Source of the DNA: Alphaproteobacteria bacterium MarineAlpha11_Bin1
GTDB lineage: Bacteria > Pseudomonadota > Alphaproteobacteria > MPNO01 > UBA830
Direction of reading: 5' to 3'
Length of the DNA: 64,000 bases
NCBI GenBank assembly: GCA_002937455.1
Contig: PTJZ01000008.1
Coordinates: 1 to 64,000 of the forward strand
Part shown: piece after piece, positions 19,654 to 28,878 of the stretch
How positions within the stretch are numbered: position 1 is the first letter of the stretch
Layout: the number at the start of each line of letters is the position of its first letter
Position numbers and translations under genes: made by a program
Notes under the pieces: generated by a model
What the model was told of the DNA's origin: nothing
What the model saw: the letters and a program-made list of their open reading frames with translations, nothing else
The model's database searches: none

Positions 19654-20124
19654 CTATTTAGCCCGGTTGGGCACCCAAAGCATAGCCGTTCCGTCGATCA
19701 CGACCTTTTCGCCGATAGAACAGACGGCCTCACAAATTACATTGTTATCATCTTTATCAATTTCCTTAACCGTGACCCGGGTTTGAACCGTATCCCCGAT
19801 ACGAACCGGAGCGCGAAAGTTGAGGTTCTGATTGAGGTACGCACATCCAGGTCCCGGTAACTTCGTCCCTAACACCGAGGAGATATAGCCACAGGTCAGC
19901 ATACCATGCGCTATTCGGCCTCCGAATACTGTCTGTTTCGCGAACTCCTCGTTCACATGTAGAGGGTTATCATCACCTGAAATCTGAGAATATTGAACGA
20001 TATCGGTCTCCGTGACAGTACGAACGTAGACATCTGTCATACCTACTTCCAGATCATCGATAAAATACCCGTGTAGCTCTTCTATCGTTGCCACAACGGC
20101 GAATGGCTTTGTATGCTGATCCAT
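19654..20124 (-). CDS. MaoC-family (R)-specific enoyl-CoA hydratase-like protein
   Basis: A 156-residue hot-dog-fold hydratase. The signature DNPLHVNEEFAKQTVFGGRIAHGML contains the catalytic Asp and His of (R)-specific hydratases of the MaoC/PhaJ type, which hydrate enoyl-CoA (or enoyl-ACP) to the (R)-3-hydroxy form. The ATG at 20124 follows GAGG; an adjacent GTG at 20127 is less well placed. It is the first gene of the block leading to ribF and ileS, facing a divergent region with a large inverted repeat. The position may only reflect a conserved neighbourhood rather than a shared pathway. Confidence 0.85.
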   Translation of the reverse strand: MDQHTKPFAVVATIEELHGYFIDDLEVGMTDVYVRTVTETDIVQYSQISGDDNPLHVNEEFAKQTVFGGRIAHGMLTCGYISSVLGTKLPGPGCAYLNQNLNFRAPVRIGDTVQTRVTVKEIDKDDNNVICEAVCSIGEKVVIDGTAMLWVPNRAK

Positions 20125-20164
20125 CACACCTCTACACTTTGTGCGTCTCTTTGCCGCGTCCTAT

Positions 20165-20193
20165 TGCATCGCAACAATATATGTTGCGATGCA
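20165..20193. repeat. Inverted repeat with perfect 12-bp arms in a divergent promoter region
   Basis: The arms TGCATCGCAACA (20165-20176) and TGTTGCGATGCA (20182-20193) flank the 5-bp spacer ATATA. The element sits about 40 bp upstream of the maoC start, between divergent genes, and has no T-tract. It looks like a dimeric regulator site or a structured leader. No matching regulator gene is adjacent and no second copy was noticed in the window. Confidence 0.6.
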
Positions 20194-20283
20194 CGATATA
20201 GGCCCTTGGCTGTAACGGCAAGCAAATCTCCCAGATATATGGCCCCATATTCATTCTACATTTTTGTCCTCTTTATCTATCGA

Positions 20284-20295
20284 GAATTATAATTC
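20284..20295. repeat. 12-bp palindrome upstream of the SAM hydrolase-like gene
   Basis: GAATTATAATTC is a perfect, AT-only-core palindrome 48 bp before the ATG at 20343. It may be a protein site or part of the promoter, but AT-rich palindromes arise easily by chance. Confidence 0.25.
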
Positions 20296-20342
20296 CAGTT
20301 AGGAGAAAAGACTGACGAAGAAAATTATTCTATCTTAGCTCT

Positions 20343-21086
20343 ATGATAGTTCTGTTTACAGATTTCGGCGAAATCGGTCCCTACGTTGGTCAGCTGAAAG
20401 CGGTTTTGATGCGGGAGGCACCAGAGGTTCCAATCATTGATCTTCTACATAACGCACCTCCTTTCAGGGTGCGTGCCTCATCCTACCTCCTATCTTCGTT
20501 AATCGATATATTTCCGACCGATGCAGTTTTTCTCTGTATCGTCGATCCTGGCGTCGGCGGTAGCCGCGCTCCGGCCATCGTCGAGGCGGATGGCAGACGT
20601 TTCGTAGGACCAGATAACGGATTATTCGAGATTGTATTGCGGCGCGCTGAGCTGACATCCTTCCAAAGGATCACCTGGAAGCCAGAAAATCTGTCACCGA
20701 GTTTTCATGGCCGTGACCTGTTCGCACCCGTCGCTGCCCGATTGGCAAACGGCCAACAGGTACCTTCAGAATCAAAGCTCGTGGATGAAATACGTCGGGC
20801 AGATTGGCCAGACGACCTGCAAGAAGTTATTTACTTTGATCACTTTGGAAACGCGATTACTGGTTTACGCGCTAAAAATGTCCCGGTTAATGCAGAGATT
20901 ACCGTCAACGATAGACGGCTCGTCAGGGCACGAACATTCTCAGATCTCCCGAAGGGCGGCGTTTTCTGGTACGAAAATTCTTCAGGACTCGTTGAGTTCG
21001 CCGTCAATCAGGGGGACGCAAAAACGACCTTTGACATTAACATAGGGAGTGAATTTAACGTTGAGACCTCCTCGGGCGGCAACTAG
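20343..21086 (+). CDS. S-adenosyl-L-methionine hydroxide adenosyltransferase-like protein (DUF62)
   Basis: A 247-residue member of the SAM-dependent chlorinase/fluorinase family; non-halogenating members hydrolyse SAM to adenosine and methionine. Features seen are LFTDFG near the N-terminus (SAM-binding Asp), IVDPGVGGSR, VGPDNGLF, and the late DHFGNAITGL segment carrying the family histidine. I see nothing that marks it as a halogenase. The ATG at 20343 has no strong Shine-Dalgarno sequence. A TauE/SafE transporter follows 50 bp later on the same strand. The physiological role of these hydrolases is poorly defined. Confidence 0.85.
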   Translation: MIVLFTDFGEIGPYVGQLKAVLMREAPEVPIIDLLHNAPPFRVRASSYLLSSLIDIFPTDAVFLCIVDPGVGGSRAPAIVEADGRRFVGPDNGLFEIVLRRAELTSFQRITWKPENLSPSFHGRDLFAPVAARLANGQQVPSESKLVDEIRRADWPDDLQEVIYFDHFGNAITGLRAKNVPVNAEITVNDRRLVRARTFSDLPKGGVFWYENSSGLVEFAVNQGDAKTTFDINIGSEFNVETSSGGN

Positions 21087-21136
21087 ATCAGTCCAATCGT
21101 AGTTTCTTTGACAAATAAACGAGGCATCCCCACGGT

Positions 21137-21904
21137 ATGACCCAGCTTCTCTCTGACCCGCTATTCGCATCCTTTGCTATTGGAGCCGTCCTGCTAGCTG
21201 GGTTGTCAAAGGGTGGTTTCGGAGGTGGGGTCGGTTTCATCGGTGTACTGGCTCTGGCACAGGTTTCATCGCCGATCCAAGCGGTCGCGATAATGTTGCC
21301 GGTCCTATGCGTTATGGACCTTATTGGTGTTTGGGCTTACCGTGAGGACTGGCATCGCCCGAGCATGAAGATCCTTGGAATCGGTTGCCTTGTCGGCACA
21401 GTCATTGGAACGCTCACGTTTAAATGGATGGACGATCAGCTCATCCGCCTAATGGTTGGAATTATCGCTGTTTTATTTTTTATCGACTTCTTCCGCGCAG
21501 GTGGAGAAAAAGCAGCGGCCCGAACGTTCTCTGAACCGGTCGGATACTTACTTGGCACGATTTCGGGGTTCACAAGTTTTGTGATCCACGCAGGTTTGCC
21601 ACCGGTCGCGATGTATCTGCTGCCTCAACGTCTCGATAAACGTCTCCATGTGGGCACAATCGTGGTACTTTTCTTCATGGTCAATTACGCTAAGATTCTA
21701 CCTTATTTATGGCTGGGTCTTTTCACTATGCCGAACCTTACAGTTTCTCTGGTCCTGCTCCCGCTAGCGCCCATCGGGATGTTTGTTGGCATAAAGTTCA
21801 ACCATTTAATCCCTCAGAAATGGTTTCTCAGGGCCAGCTATACGATTCTGTTCGTGCTAGGCGTTCGACTATTATATGAAGGTATGGCCTCTTTCCTCAC
21901 GTGA
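21137..21904 (+). CDS. TauE/SafE (TSUP) family membrane transporter
   Basis: A 255-residue integral inner-membrane protein with about seven or eight hydrophobic segments. The N-terminal loop GLSKGGFGGGVGF and the mid-protein repeat ISGFTSFVIHAGLPPVAMYLLPQ mark the TSUP family, whose members move sulfite, sulfoacetate and other organic anions, usually outward. The gene follows the SAM hydrolase-like gene by 50 bp and ends 6 bp before a convergent ion-channel gene. Substrate unknown. It belongs to a different branch from the two TSUP proteins at 30-31.7 kb. Confidence 0.85.
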   Translation: MTQLLSDPLFASFAIGAVLLAGLSKGGFGGGVGFIGVLALAQVSSPIQAVAIMLPVLCVMDLIGVWAYREDWHRPSMKILGIGCLVGTVIGTLTFKWMDDQLIRLMVGIIAVLFFIDFFRAGGEKAAARTFSEPVGYLLGTISGFTSFVIHAGLPPVAMYLLPQRLDKRLHVGTIVVLFFMVNYAKILPYLWLGLFTMPNLTVSLVLLPLAPIGMFVGIKFNHLIPQKWFLRASYTILFVLGVRLLYEGMASFLT

Positions 21905-21910
21905 GGGAGA

Positions 21911-22756
21911 TTAGTTCTCACGCTTTCTGAGCAAGGCTTTTAACTCTTCTATTTCCCGCTTAAGGTCACGAAATGCCTCGGCATTATTAATATGCTCGTC
22001 ATGCGCGAATTCACTAACCTCGGAGGGGTTTCCCCGATTCTCGGTATCTTGCAAGGTCTGCATGGAGTCGATAATGATTGCGATAAAGAGATTAAGCACC
22101 GTGAAACTCGATAGCACGATAAAAGCCACAAAAACGATCCAAGCCCAAGAGTAAAACTCCATCACCGGACGGACTATCCCCATTGACCAGCTTTCTAGGG
22201 TCATGATCTGAAATAGCGTGAACATGGATTCGCCGATCGTGCCGAACCAATCCGGAAATTCAGATCCAAATAGTTTGGTGGTAATCACCGCGAATACATA
22301 GAAAACTAACAACAGCAACGCTCCGATTGCACCAACCCCGGGAACTGCGTGTAACAATGCACTGACAATTCGCCGCAACCTCGGTACCGCGGAAACTAGT
22401 CTGAGTACGCGAAGAACACGGAGTGATCTCAGTACTGACAGAGAATCGTTAGAAGGCATCAGAGTAATTGAGACTACTATGAAGTCGAAAACACCCCAAG
22501 GGTCTCGAAAGAAAGATATTCCGTGCGCGTATATGCGCAAGACGATTTCGACACAGAAAATCGTGATCACGACTTTATCGAAGATAATTAATACCGGTCC
22601 GACATATCCCATAGCTTTCGACGACGTTTCTAAGCCAAGGGTAATGGCGTTGACGACGATTAGGGTCATGACCGCTTTCTGAAAAGTCGGGTGCTCGACC
22701 AAACTGCGAACGCGTTGTCGAATTGTTTGCGGGGCTACGGAATCGGTCGACGTCAC
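21911..22756 (-). CDS. Voltage-gated sodium channel, NaChBac type
   Basis: A 281-residue six-transmembrane channel subunit that would form homotetramers in the inner membrane. The voltage-sensing S4 helix is visible with arginines every third residue (LRSLRVLRVLRLVSAVPRLRR). The selectivity filter TLESWSMG, near residue 187, matches the LESW signature of bacterial sodium channels rather than calcium or potassium filters. The C-terminus has an acidic neck and a heptad-like coiled coil (FRDLKREIEELKALLRKREN) that would hold the tetramer. The start is GTG at 22756, preceded by GGGAG at good spacing. It is divergent from the SOS genes. Marine alphaproteobacteria often carry such channels; the role may be sodium homeostasis or motility. 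Confidence 0.9.
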   Translation of the reverse strand: MTSTDSVAPQTIRQRVRSLVEHPTFQKAVMTLIVVNAITLGLETSSKAMGYVGPVLIIFDKVVITIFCVEIVLRIYAHGISFFRDPWGVFDFIVVSITLMPSNDSLSVLRSLRVLRVLRLVSAVPRLRRIVSALLHAVPGVGAIGALLLLVFYVFAVITTKLFGSEFPDWFGTIGESMFTLFQIMTLESWSMGIVRPVMEFYSWAWIVFVAFIVLSSFTVLNLFIAIIIDSMQTLQDTENRGNPSEVSEFAHDEHINNAEAFRDLKREIEELKALLRKREN

Positions 22757-22883
22757 GAGAATTCTCCCTGATTAGACGCGCTGTTTATCGGATTTATATA
22801 CAGGATGACAACCGATATCAGACATACAAACCCATCTCGCAAAAGGGAAGATAACACTTGACCATACCCCGGCCTTTATTTTA

Positions 22884-22898
22884 GAACAAAATAAGAAC
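22884..22898. promoter_or_regulatory. LexA operator (GAAC-N7-GAAC)
   Basis: GAACAAAATAAGAAC is an exact match to the alphaproteobacterial LexA site, a direct repeat of GAAC spaced by seven bases (GTTC-N7-GTTC on the other strand). It lies 31 bp upstream of imuA, where it would repress the mutasome genes until DNA damage. Confidence 0.85.
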
Positions 22899-22929
22899 AT
22901 TTATTCATATCTAACAACAGGACGAGACC

Positions 22930-23790
22930 ATGCCTAGGCCCTCTGGAAGTGTCAGGAACCGTCCCCTTCCCCCTCAGGAACGGGCAAAAGAGCGGACCCC
23001 AGCGGGCCTTCGAAAACTAAGAGCTCACGTTAAACGGCTTGAAAGCTTTGGCGATACCCTAGCAGCGGCAAATCACCAAGTCATACCATTCGGCATCGAC
23101 GAAATCGATGGCCATCTTCCAGGTGGTGGAATGCTATGCGGCGCACTGCACGAGGTTTTCGCCGCCGATGCCGGCATCGCGACTGCTTTTTGCGCCCTGT
23201 TAGCGGGACGGCTAGCAAAAAATATGGAAAACGCCTCTATCTTATGGTGTGAATGTCCTTGGATGCTAGATTCCGGTGCCATCTATGGCCCCGCGTTGCT
23301 ACAGTTCGGTATCGATCCGACACGTCTAATCCTTGTCCGCGCACGACGAGACAATGACGCCCTTTGGGCAATGGAAGAGGGCCTACGTTGCGGTCAGGTT
23401 GCCGCTGTTATCGGTGAACTGGGTAAAATCTCGCTTACCGCTAGCCGCCGTCTACAGATTGCCGCCGAGGAAAGTGGCGTCACAGCTTTCTCACTTCGTT
23501 CAAAAACCGATAACCCGTCACCCAGCGCGGCGACAACTCGCTGGAGGCTTGATGCCGTTACCCATGAAAAGAACCGTCATCAAGTCAATAACAATAACGA
23601 TTTTCTATACACAAGCCTGCCCTCGTCGGGCCTGGGAGCTACGCGGTGGCGGGCTGAACTATTCCGCTGCCGCGGCGGTACATCTGCTAACTGGATGATG
23701 GAGTGGAATGATGAAACGGGTGATCTCTCTATGGTTTCCAAAATTCGCAACCGACCGCCTGTGCAGGCTACGACAGGACTGGCTGGATAG
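22930..23790 (+). CDS. imuA: ImuA, RecA-fold component of the SOS mutasome
   Basis: A 286-residue RecA-like protein without full RecA motifs, as is usual for ImuA/SulA-type proteins. The segment IDGHLPGGGMLCGALHEV resembles a degenerate Walker A region and ILWCECPWMLDSGAIYGPAL is characteristic of ImuA. It works with ImuB and DnaE2 in translesion synthesis and damage-induced mutagenesis. The ATG at 22930 lies 31 bp after a perfect LexA box. Its end overlaps imuB by about 80 bp, supporting one transcript. The family is diverse, but the gene order imuA-imuB-dnaE2 makes the call firm. Confidence 0.92.
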   Translation: MPRPSGSVRNRPLPPQERAKERTPAGLRKLRAHVKRLESFGDTLAAANHQVIPFGIDEIDGHLPGGGMLCGALHEVFAADAGIATAFCALLAGRLAKNMENASILWCECPWMLDSGAIYGPALLQFGIDPTRLILVRARRDNDALWAMEEGLRCGQVAAVIGELGKISLTASRRLQIAAEESGVTAFSLRSKTDNPSPSAATTRWRLDAVTHEKNRHQVNNNNDFLYTSLPSSGLGATRWRAELFRCRGGTSANWMMEWNDETGDLSMVSKIRNRPPVQATTGLAG

Positions 23791-25348
23791 CCCACTCGGA
23801 CTAGTCCGGGGAGACAGTGGGCGACTGGTCTTGTATGCCATCAACGATACCGCCGAACAGGAAGGCATCCGCGCCGGCATGACGCTTGCCGACGCCCGTG
23901 CAATTTTGCCTAGTCTGAAAACGAGCGAGACTGATTTGCCGGCTGAAACCAAGACACTTTCCTATCTTGCCAACTGGTGCTGCCGTTATACGCCTTGGAC
24001 GGCGACGGACGAAGAAGGATCTGGTATTCAATTCGCCGGTGGAGGATCAATCTGGCTGGATGTTACTGGTTGTACTCACCTATTCGATAGCGAAGACGCG
24101 ATGATGCGTGATATCGTCAATTGCCTCAGCAATATAGGGTTCAAAACCCATGCCGCTATTGCCGATACACCGGGGTCGGCCTGGGCAGCTGCACGTTACA
24201 AGCACCACAAGCACCGGCGCTGGACCATTGTTCGCAAGGGACGGGCACAAGACATTCTGGCATCTATTCCTATTGCCGGATTGCGACTTGCCCCCGAGGT
24301 AATTTCTGATCTCCAAGCCGTCGGATTGAGCCACATTGGCGACCTTATGCCTATACCGCGCAGCGTCCTCGCCGACCGTTTTGGTAGTACCGTCACCGAT
24401 CGACTGGATCAGGCGTTCGGCGATCGGCCCGAACCGATATCGCCTACTGTAACGACAAGTCCTTGTCATACACGGATTAATTTTGTGGAGCCAATCGGCC
24501 GTCTGGAAGATATTACAAACGCTATACACCGTCTTACTCAAGATCTTGCCGTCATGCTTGAAGACGACGGCCTCGGTGCCCGTCATTTAACGTTATCTTT
24601 TTATTACCCGGACGGCAAAGTTGAACGACTCCAAGCAGGTACTAGCAAAGCTAGCCGTAACGCAGATCATTTTACCCGGCTATTAACTACTAAGCTCGAT
24701 AGGATTGACGCAACTTTCGGTATAGACGCCATTACGTTGGCCGCCACCTCAAGTGAGAAACTGTCGTCGGTACAAACTACTCTCGACAGCCCCAGAGAAA
24801 GAAGTGAAACCGGCATAGCCGAACTGGCCGACCATCTCAGCAACCGGCTCGGTAGCGAAAACGTCGTACAACTAACCCTACAGGAAAGTCATATCCCCGA
24901 ACGCGCGATCTCGGTAAAACCTGCTATCACGCACATACGCCCGGTGGCGGACACCTGCTGGCGACCCCATTCCTCCCATAGAAATCAGTCGATTCGCCGT
25001 CCTCGCCCTCTTCGACTTCTCCCCCAACCGGAGGAAGTGGAGGTGGTAGCGCCAATACCAGACGACCCGCCCGTCATGTTTCGATGGCGCAAACAGGTAT
25101 TTCGCATTGAACATGCCGACGGTCCCGAGCGCATCACCTCCGAGTGGTGGAACGACGGATTAGGATCTTTAGAAACAGAGCTAGAAAAACAGGGAAGTGA
25201 GACCGCATCCGAAGGTTCAGTGCAGAATAACATACGCGACTATTACCGCGTCGAAGACCTCCGAGGTAGGCGTTTCTGGGTTTACCGAGACGGAATCTAT
25301 AGTCCTGGCACCCAGCCCCAGTGGTATGTCCACGGCGTATTTGGGTGA
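23711..25348 (+). CDS. imuB: ImuB, inactive Y-family polymerase-like protein
   Basis: A 545-residue Y-family homologue that acts as a beta-clamp adaptor for DnaE2 rather than as a polymerase. The N-terminus LWFPKFATDRLCR replaces the acidic active-site motif of DinB/UmuC, as in known ImuB proteins. A helix-hairpin-helix-like region (ISDLQAVGLSHIGDLMPI) and the little-finger domain follow. The C-terminus ends in the family-typical RRFWVYRDGIY and WYVHGVFG. Two adjacent ATGs exist at 23708 and 23711; the second has better spacing from GGAG. The start lies inside the imuA end. Confidence 0.92.
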   Translation: MKRVISLWFPKFATDRLCRLRQDWLDSPLGLVRGDSGRLVLYAINDTAEQEGIRAGMTLADARAILPSLKTSETDLPAETKTLSYLANWCCRYTPWTATDEEGSGIQFAGGGSIWLDVTGCTHLFDSEDAMMRDIVNCLSNIGFKTHAAIADTPGSAWAAARYKHHKHRRWTIVRKGRAQDILASIPIAGLRLAPEVISDLQAVGLSHIGDLMPIPRSVLADRFGSTVTDRLDQAFGDRPEPISPTVTTSPCHTRINFVEPIGRLEDITNAIHRLTQDLAVMLEDDGLGARHLTLSFYYPDGKVERLQAGTSKASRNADHFTRLLTTKLDRIDATFGIDAITLAATSSEKLSSVQTTLDSPRERSETGIAELADHLSNRLGSENVVQLTLQESHIPERAISVKPAITHIRPVADTCWRPHSSHRNQSIRRPRPLRLLPQPEEVEVVAPIPDDPPVMFRWRKQVFRIEHADGPERITSEWWNDGLGSLETELEKQGSETASEGSVQNNIRDYYRVEDLRGRRFWVYRDGIYSPGTQPQWYVHGVFG

Positions 25349-25438
25349 AGCAAGGTAGACGACTATGCTGCAACGTTCAAAACCAGTTTCGGCCGCGTTG
25401 TCTACATGCCCTTTGTCTGAGGGGAAGGTAGTCACGAT

Positions 25439-28400
25439 ATGTTCCAATACGCTGAACTAGAAGTCACCACTAATTTCTCCTTCCTGCACAGCGCTTCGCA
25501 TGTGGAAGAAATCGTGAAGACATCTGCCAAGCTGGGACTATCAGCAATTGCCGTCGCCGACCGTAATACGCTTGCCGGTGTAGTTCGCGCCCATCGGGCA
25601 GCAAAAGAAGCAGATATTCAGCTGGTCATCGGCGTCCGACTGGATTTGCAGGACGCACCGTCGCTACTCTGCTTTTCTACCGACCGGAATGGGTACGCCC
25701 GTCTATCACAACTGATCACCCTTGGTCGGCGCCGTGCACCAAAGGGTAAGTGTGAAATTTATCTAGAAGACGTCTTTGACCACTCCTCCGGACAGATTTT
25801 CATCTCCCTGCCTCCGGATAACATCGATGAAAGATATACATTCCATTTACGCCATCTACGTAAGGCTTTAGGTCGCGATGTCTGGCTTGCCGCGCACTGC
25901 AAATACAACGGCAATGATGCCGCAAGGTTATGGGAACTGGAAAAAATATCGACTAAAACCAATGTACCATTGGTCGCTACAAATAATGTGCGCATGCATA
26001 TCCCCGACCGCAAACCACTGATGGATGCGATAACCTGTATCCGCGAACACTGTACCATTGACCAGGCCGGCTTTCGTCTTGATGCCAACGCTGAACGACA
26101 TATTAAATCACCGGAAGAAATGGCACGCCTGTTTCGCTGTTATCCGGAAGCGATTACACGGACTATAGAAATAGCCGAACGGTGCCAGTTTTCGCTCGAC
26201 GAGTTGAGTTACGAATACCCGGATGTCGAGGCCCCACCCGGTACCACCCCGCAGGAGGAACTAGCACGGCTTTCTTGGGACGGTGCCAACGGCTTTTACC
26301 CGGACGGTATACCAGACAAGGTGTATAGACTAATAGAGCATGAGCTGAAATTGATCAGCGATTTGAACTACGCGCCCTATTTCTTGACTGTCTATGATAT
26401 TGTCCGCTTTGCTCGATCACAGGGCATTCTATGCCAGGGTCGCGGATCGGCAGCGAATTCTGCCGTCTGTTACTATCTGGGGATCACGGCTATCGATCCA
26501 ACACGAATCGATTTGCTGTTCGAACGTTTCATATCAACCGAACGGAATGAACCGCCGGACATCGACGTTGATTTCGAACACGAACGTCGTGAAGAGGTTA
26601 TTCAATACATATATGAAAAATACGGACGCGAACACGCCGGGCTAGCAGCGACGGTAATTCACTATCGCACCCGAATGGCCATACGCGAAATCGGCAAGGT
26701 CATGGGCCTCTCCGAAGACACTATTTCCACACTTGTCTCCACCGTCTGGGGTTGGCGCACCGAAAGCGTCGAAAGAAAACATATCCGTGAAGCGGGCTTC
26801 AACCCAGATGACAAACGGCTATCTTTAACCATACGCCTGGCCCGTGAACTGACAGGCTTTCCCCGCCACCTATCGCAGCATGTAGGCGGTTTCGTCATTA
26901 CGCGTGGCGCCTTATCTGACCTGGTACCCATTACAAACGCCGCAATGGACAACCGAACTACTATAGAATGGGATAAGGATGACCTCGATACACTTGGCAT
27001 TCTAAAGATCGACATCCTCGGTCTCGGTATGCTGAGCTGTATTCGAAAAAGCTTCGATCTATTGGAGAAGCATTACAACATGAAGGTTGATCTCGCTACC
27101 GTGCCGGCTGAAGATCCCGCGGTATACGATATGCTATGTCAAGCGGATTCAGTTGGGGTTTTCCAAATCGAAAGCCGGGCGCAGATGACTATGTTGCCGC
27201 GCCTAAAACCTCGTAATTTCTATGATCTTGTTATCGAGATCGCTATTGTCCGTCCCGGACCGATTCAGGGTGATATGGTCCATCCTTATCTACGCCGCAG
27301 GAACGGTGAGGAAAAAGTCGAATACCCCTCTGAGGAACTACGTGAGGTTCTGGGCAAGACATGCGGCGTTCCGCTCTTTCAGGAGCAGGCGATGAAAATA
27401 GCCATCATCGCTGGGGGCTTTACACCGTCCGAAGCGGACCAGCTACGCCGTGCTATGGCCACTTTCCGGCACACCGGAACAATCCATAATTTTGAGAAAA
27501 AACTGATCAATGGGATGGTCGCAAATGGCTACGATGCAGATTTTGCTGAACGCTGTTTCAACCAGATCAAAGGGTTTGGCAATTACGGTTTCCCGGAAAG
27601 TCATGCCGCCAGTTTCGCCCTTCTTGTCTACGTCTCTTCATGGCTAAAGAAGCACTATCCTGACGTTTTTGCGGCAGCGATCCTAAACAGTCAGCCGATG
27701 GGCTTTTACGCGCCAGCACAACTGGTGCGCGATGCCCTTGAGCATGGCGTAGAAGTTCGTCCCGCAGACGTCAATTTCAGTAACTGGCAAAATACATTGG
27801 AAAATAATGGTACCGGGTACTACGCCTTGCGGCTTGGTTTTCGTCAAATCAAGGGTTTTCCAAAAAACGCCGCCATGTCTATTATCAACGCACGCGACAG
27901 ACCCTACCAAGATCTTGCTGACATCAAGCACCGGACCCGACTTACCAACATCTCTTTAAAACGCTTGGCGCGAGCCGATGCATATGGATCGATGAAATTA
28001 AGGCGACGGGATGCACTCTGGGCAGTACGTGCCCTACCGGCTGCCCCCCTGCCACTGTTTGAAGGTGGCGAGCAACGATATACCCCTGACATTTCTCTCC
28101 CCGATATGGCAATCGGAGAAGAAGTTACTCACGATTACGCCACCTTACGTATGTCACTAAAAACCCACCCATTGGCTTTACTTCGCGAGGAACTAGATGC
28201 TGCGAACGTAGTGGCTAACAAACGACTGATCCACACAAAAGACGGAACGCACGTGAAGGTCGCGGGAATCACCTTGCTCCGGCAAAGGCCAGGAACGGCT
28301 AGCGGCGTCGTTTTCATCACGCTGGAAGATGAAACAGGCGTTGCCAATCTTATCATCTGGCCAAAAACGTTCGAAAAATTCCGCCGTGTGATCATGAGTG

Positions 28401-28654
28401 CACGACTGATACGGGTGACCGGCAGGCTGCAGCGGGAAGGAATTGTAGTCCATATCATTGCAGACCATTTGGAAGATATGACCAGCCGCCTGCACGAACT
28501 CAGCGGCCCTGATTTTGAATCTAGGGAATATAAAAAGAGCGCCAACAGCCCCTATGGAAACAACCTAGCCCGCGCCGATGAAGTTAAAATTCGGTTCACA
28601 AGATCACAGCAATTGGGCACCCGGAAGATGTACCCGTCCCGAGACTTTCACTAA
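25439..28654 (+). CDS. dnaE2: Error-prone DNA polymerase DnaE2 (ImuC)
   Basis: A 1071-residue C-family polymerase, the catalytic unit of the mutasome. The N-terminal PHP domain begins AELEVTTNFSFLHSASHVEEI, a DnaE2 hallmark. The polymerase active-site aspartates are in PPDIDVDFEHERREEV. The OB-fold near the C-terminus (GVVFITLEDETGVANLIIWP) and the short tail ending in SRDFH are also typical. It lacks the long clamp and tau-binding C-terminus of replicative DnaE1. The ATG at 25439 is 90 bp after imuB. I see no separate LexA box in that gap, so it is probably read through from imuA. Confidence 0.95.
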   Translation: MFQYAELEVTTNFSFLHSASHVEEIVKTSAKLGLSAIAVADRNTLAGVVRAHRAAKEADIQLVIGVRLDLQDAPSLLCFSTDRNGYARLSQLITLGRRRAPKGKCEIYLEDVFDHSSGQIFISLPPDNIDERYTFHLRHLRKALGRDVWLAAHCKYNGNDAARLWELEKISTKTNVPLVATNNVRMHIPDRKPLMDAITCIREHCTIDQAGFRLDANAERHIKSPEEMARLFRCYPEAITRTIEIAERCQFSLDELSYEYPDVEAPPGTTPQEELARLSWDGANGFYPDGIPDKVYRLIEHELKLISDLNYAPYFLTVYDIVRFARSQGILCQGRGSAANSAVCYYLGITAIDPTRIDLLFERFISTERNEPPDIDVDFEHERREEVIQYIYEKYGREHAGLAATVIHYRTRMAIREIGKVMGLSEDTISTLVSTVWGWRTESVERKHIREAGFNPDDKRLSLTIRLARELTGFPRHLSQHVGGFVITRGALSDLVPITNAAMDNRTTIEWDKDDLDTLGILKIDILGLGMLSCIRKSFDLLEKHYNMKVDLATVPAEDPAVYDMLCQADSVGVFQIESRAQMTMLPRLKPRNFYDLVIEIAIVRPGPIQGDMVHPYLRRRNGEEKVEYPSEELREVLGKTCGVPLFQEQAMKIAIIAGGFTPSEADQLRRAMATFRHTGTIHNFEKKLINGMVANGYDADFAERCFNQIKGFGNYGFPESHAASFALLVYVSSWLKKHYPDVFAAAILNSQPMGFYAPAQLVRDALEHGVEVRPADVNFSNWQNTLENNGTGYYALRLGFRQIKGFPKNAAMSIINARDRPYQDLADIKHRTRLTNISLKRLARADAYGSMKLRRRDALWAVRALPAAPLPLFEGGEQRYTPDISLPDMAIGEEVTHDYATLRMSLKTHPLALLREELDAANVVANKRLIHTKDGTHVKVAGITLLRQRPGTASGVVFITLEDETGVANLIIWPKTFEKFRRVIMSARLIRVTGRLQREGIVVHIIADHLEDMTSRLHELSGPDFESREYKKSANSPYGNNLARADEVKIRFTRSQQLGTRKMYPSRDFH

Positions 28655-28878
28655 TAAATATATCGAACAATCAGAGCGACAATGTATCTTTTGAAGCGTT
28701 GTTTCGGTGTACCCACACTATGTTACCTCGGTAGAGCCAATCTGATATTTTAAATTATTTTGCGAGACATATGCGTTCTTTTTCGAAAAATTACGATCTA
28801 TTCTTCTTTAATTTAAGGGAGATAATCTACACTCATTTCCGTACATAGATAATGCTACCTAATTGATATTTTAACCAA
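28655..28878. other. AT-rich convergent intergenic region
   Basis: About 220 AT-rich bases between the convergent dnaE2 and VOC genes. No hairpin with a T-tract, no small ORF and no RNA gene was recognised. Confidence 0.4.
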
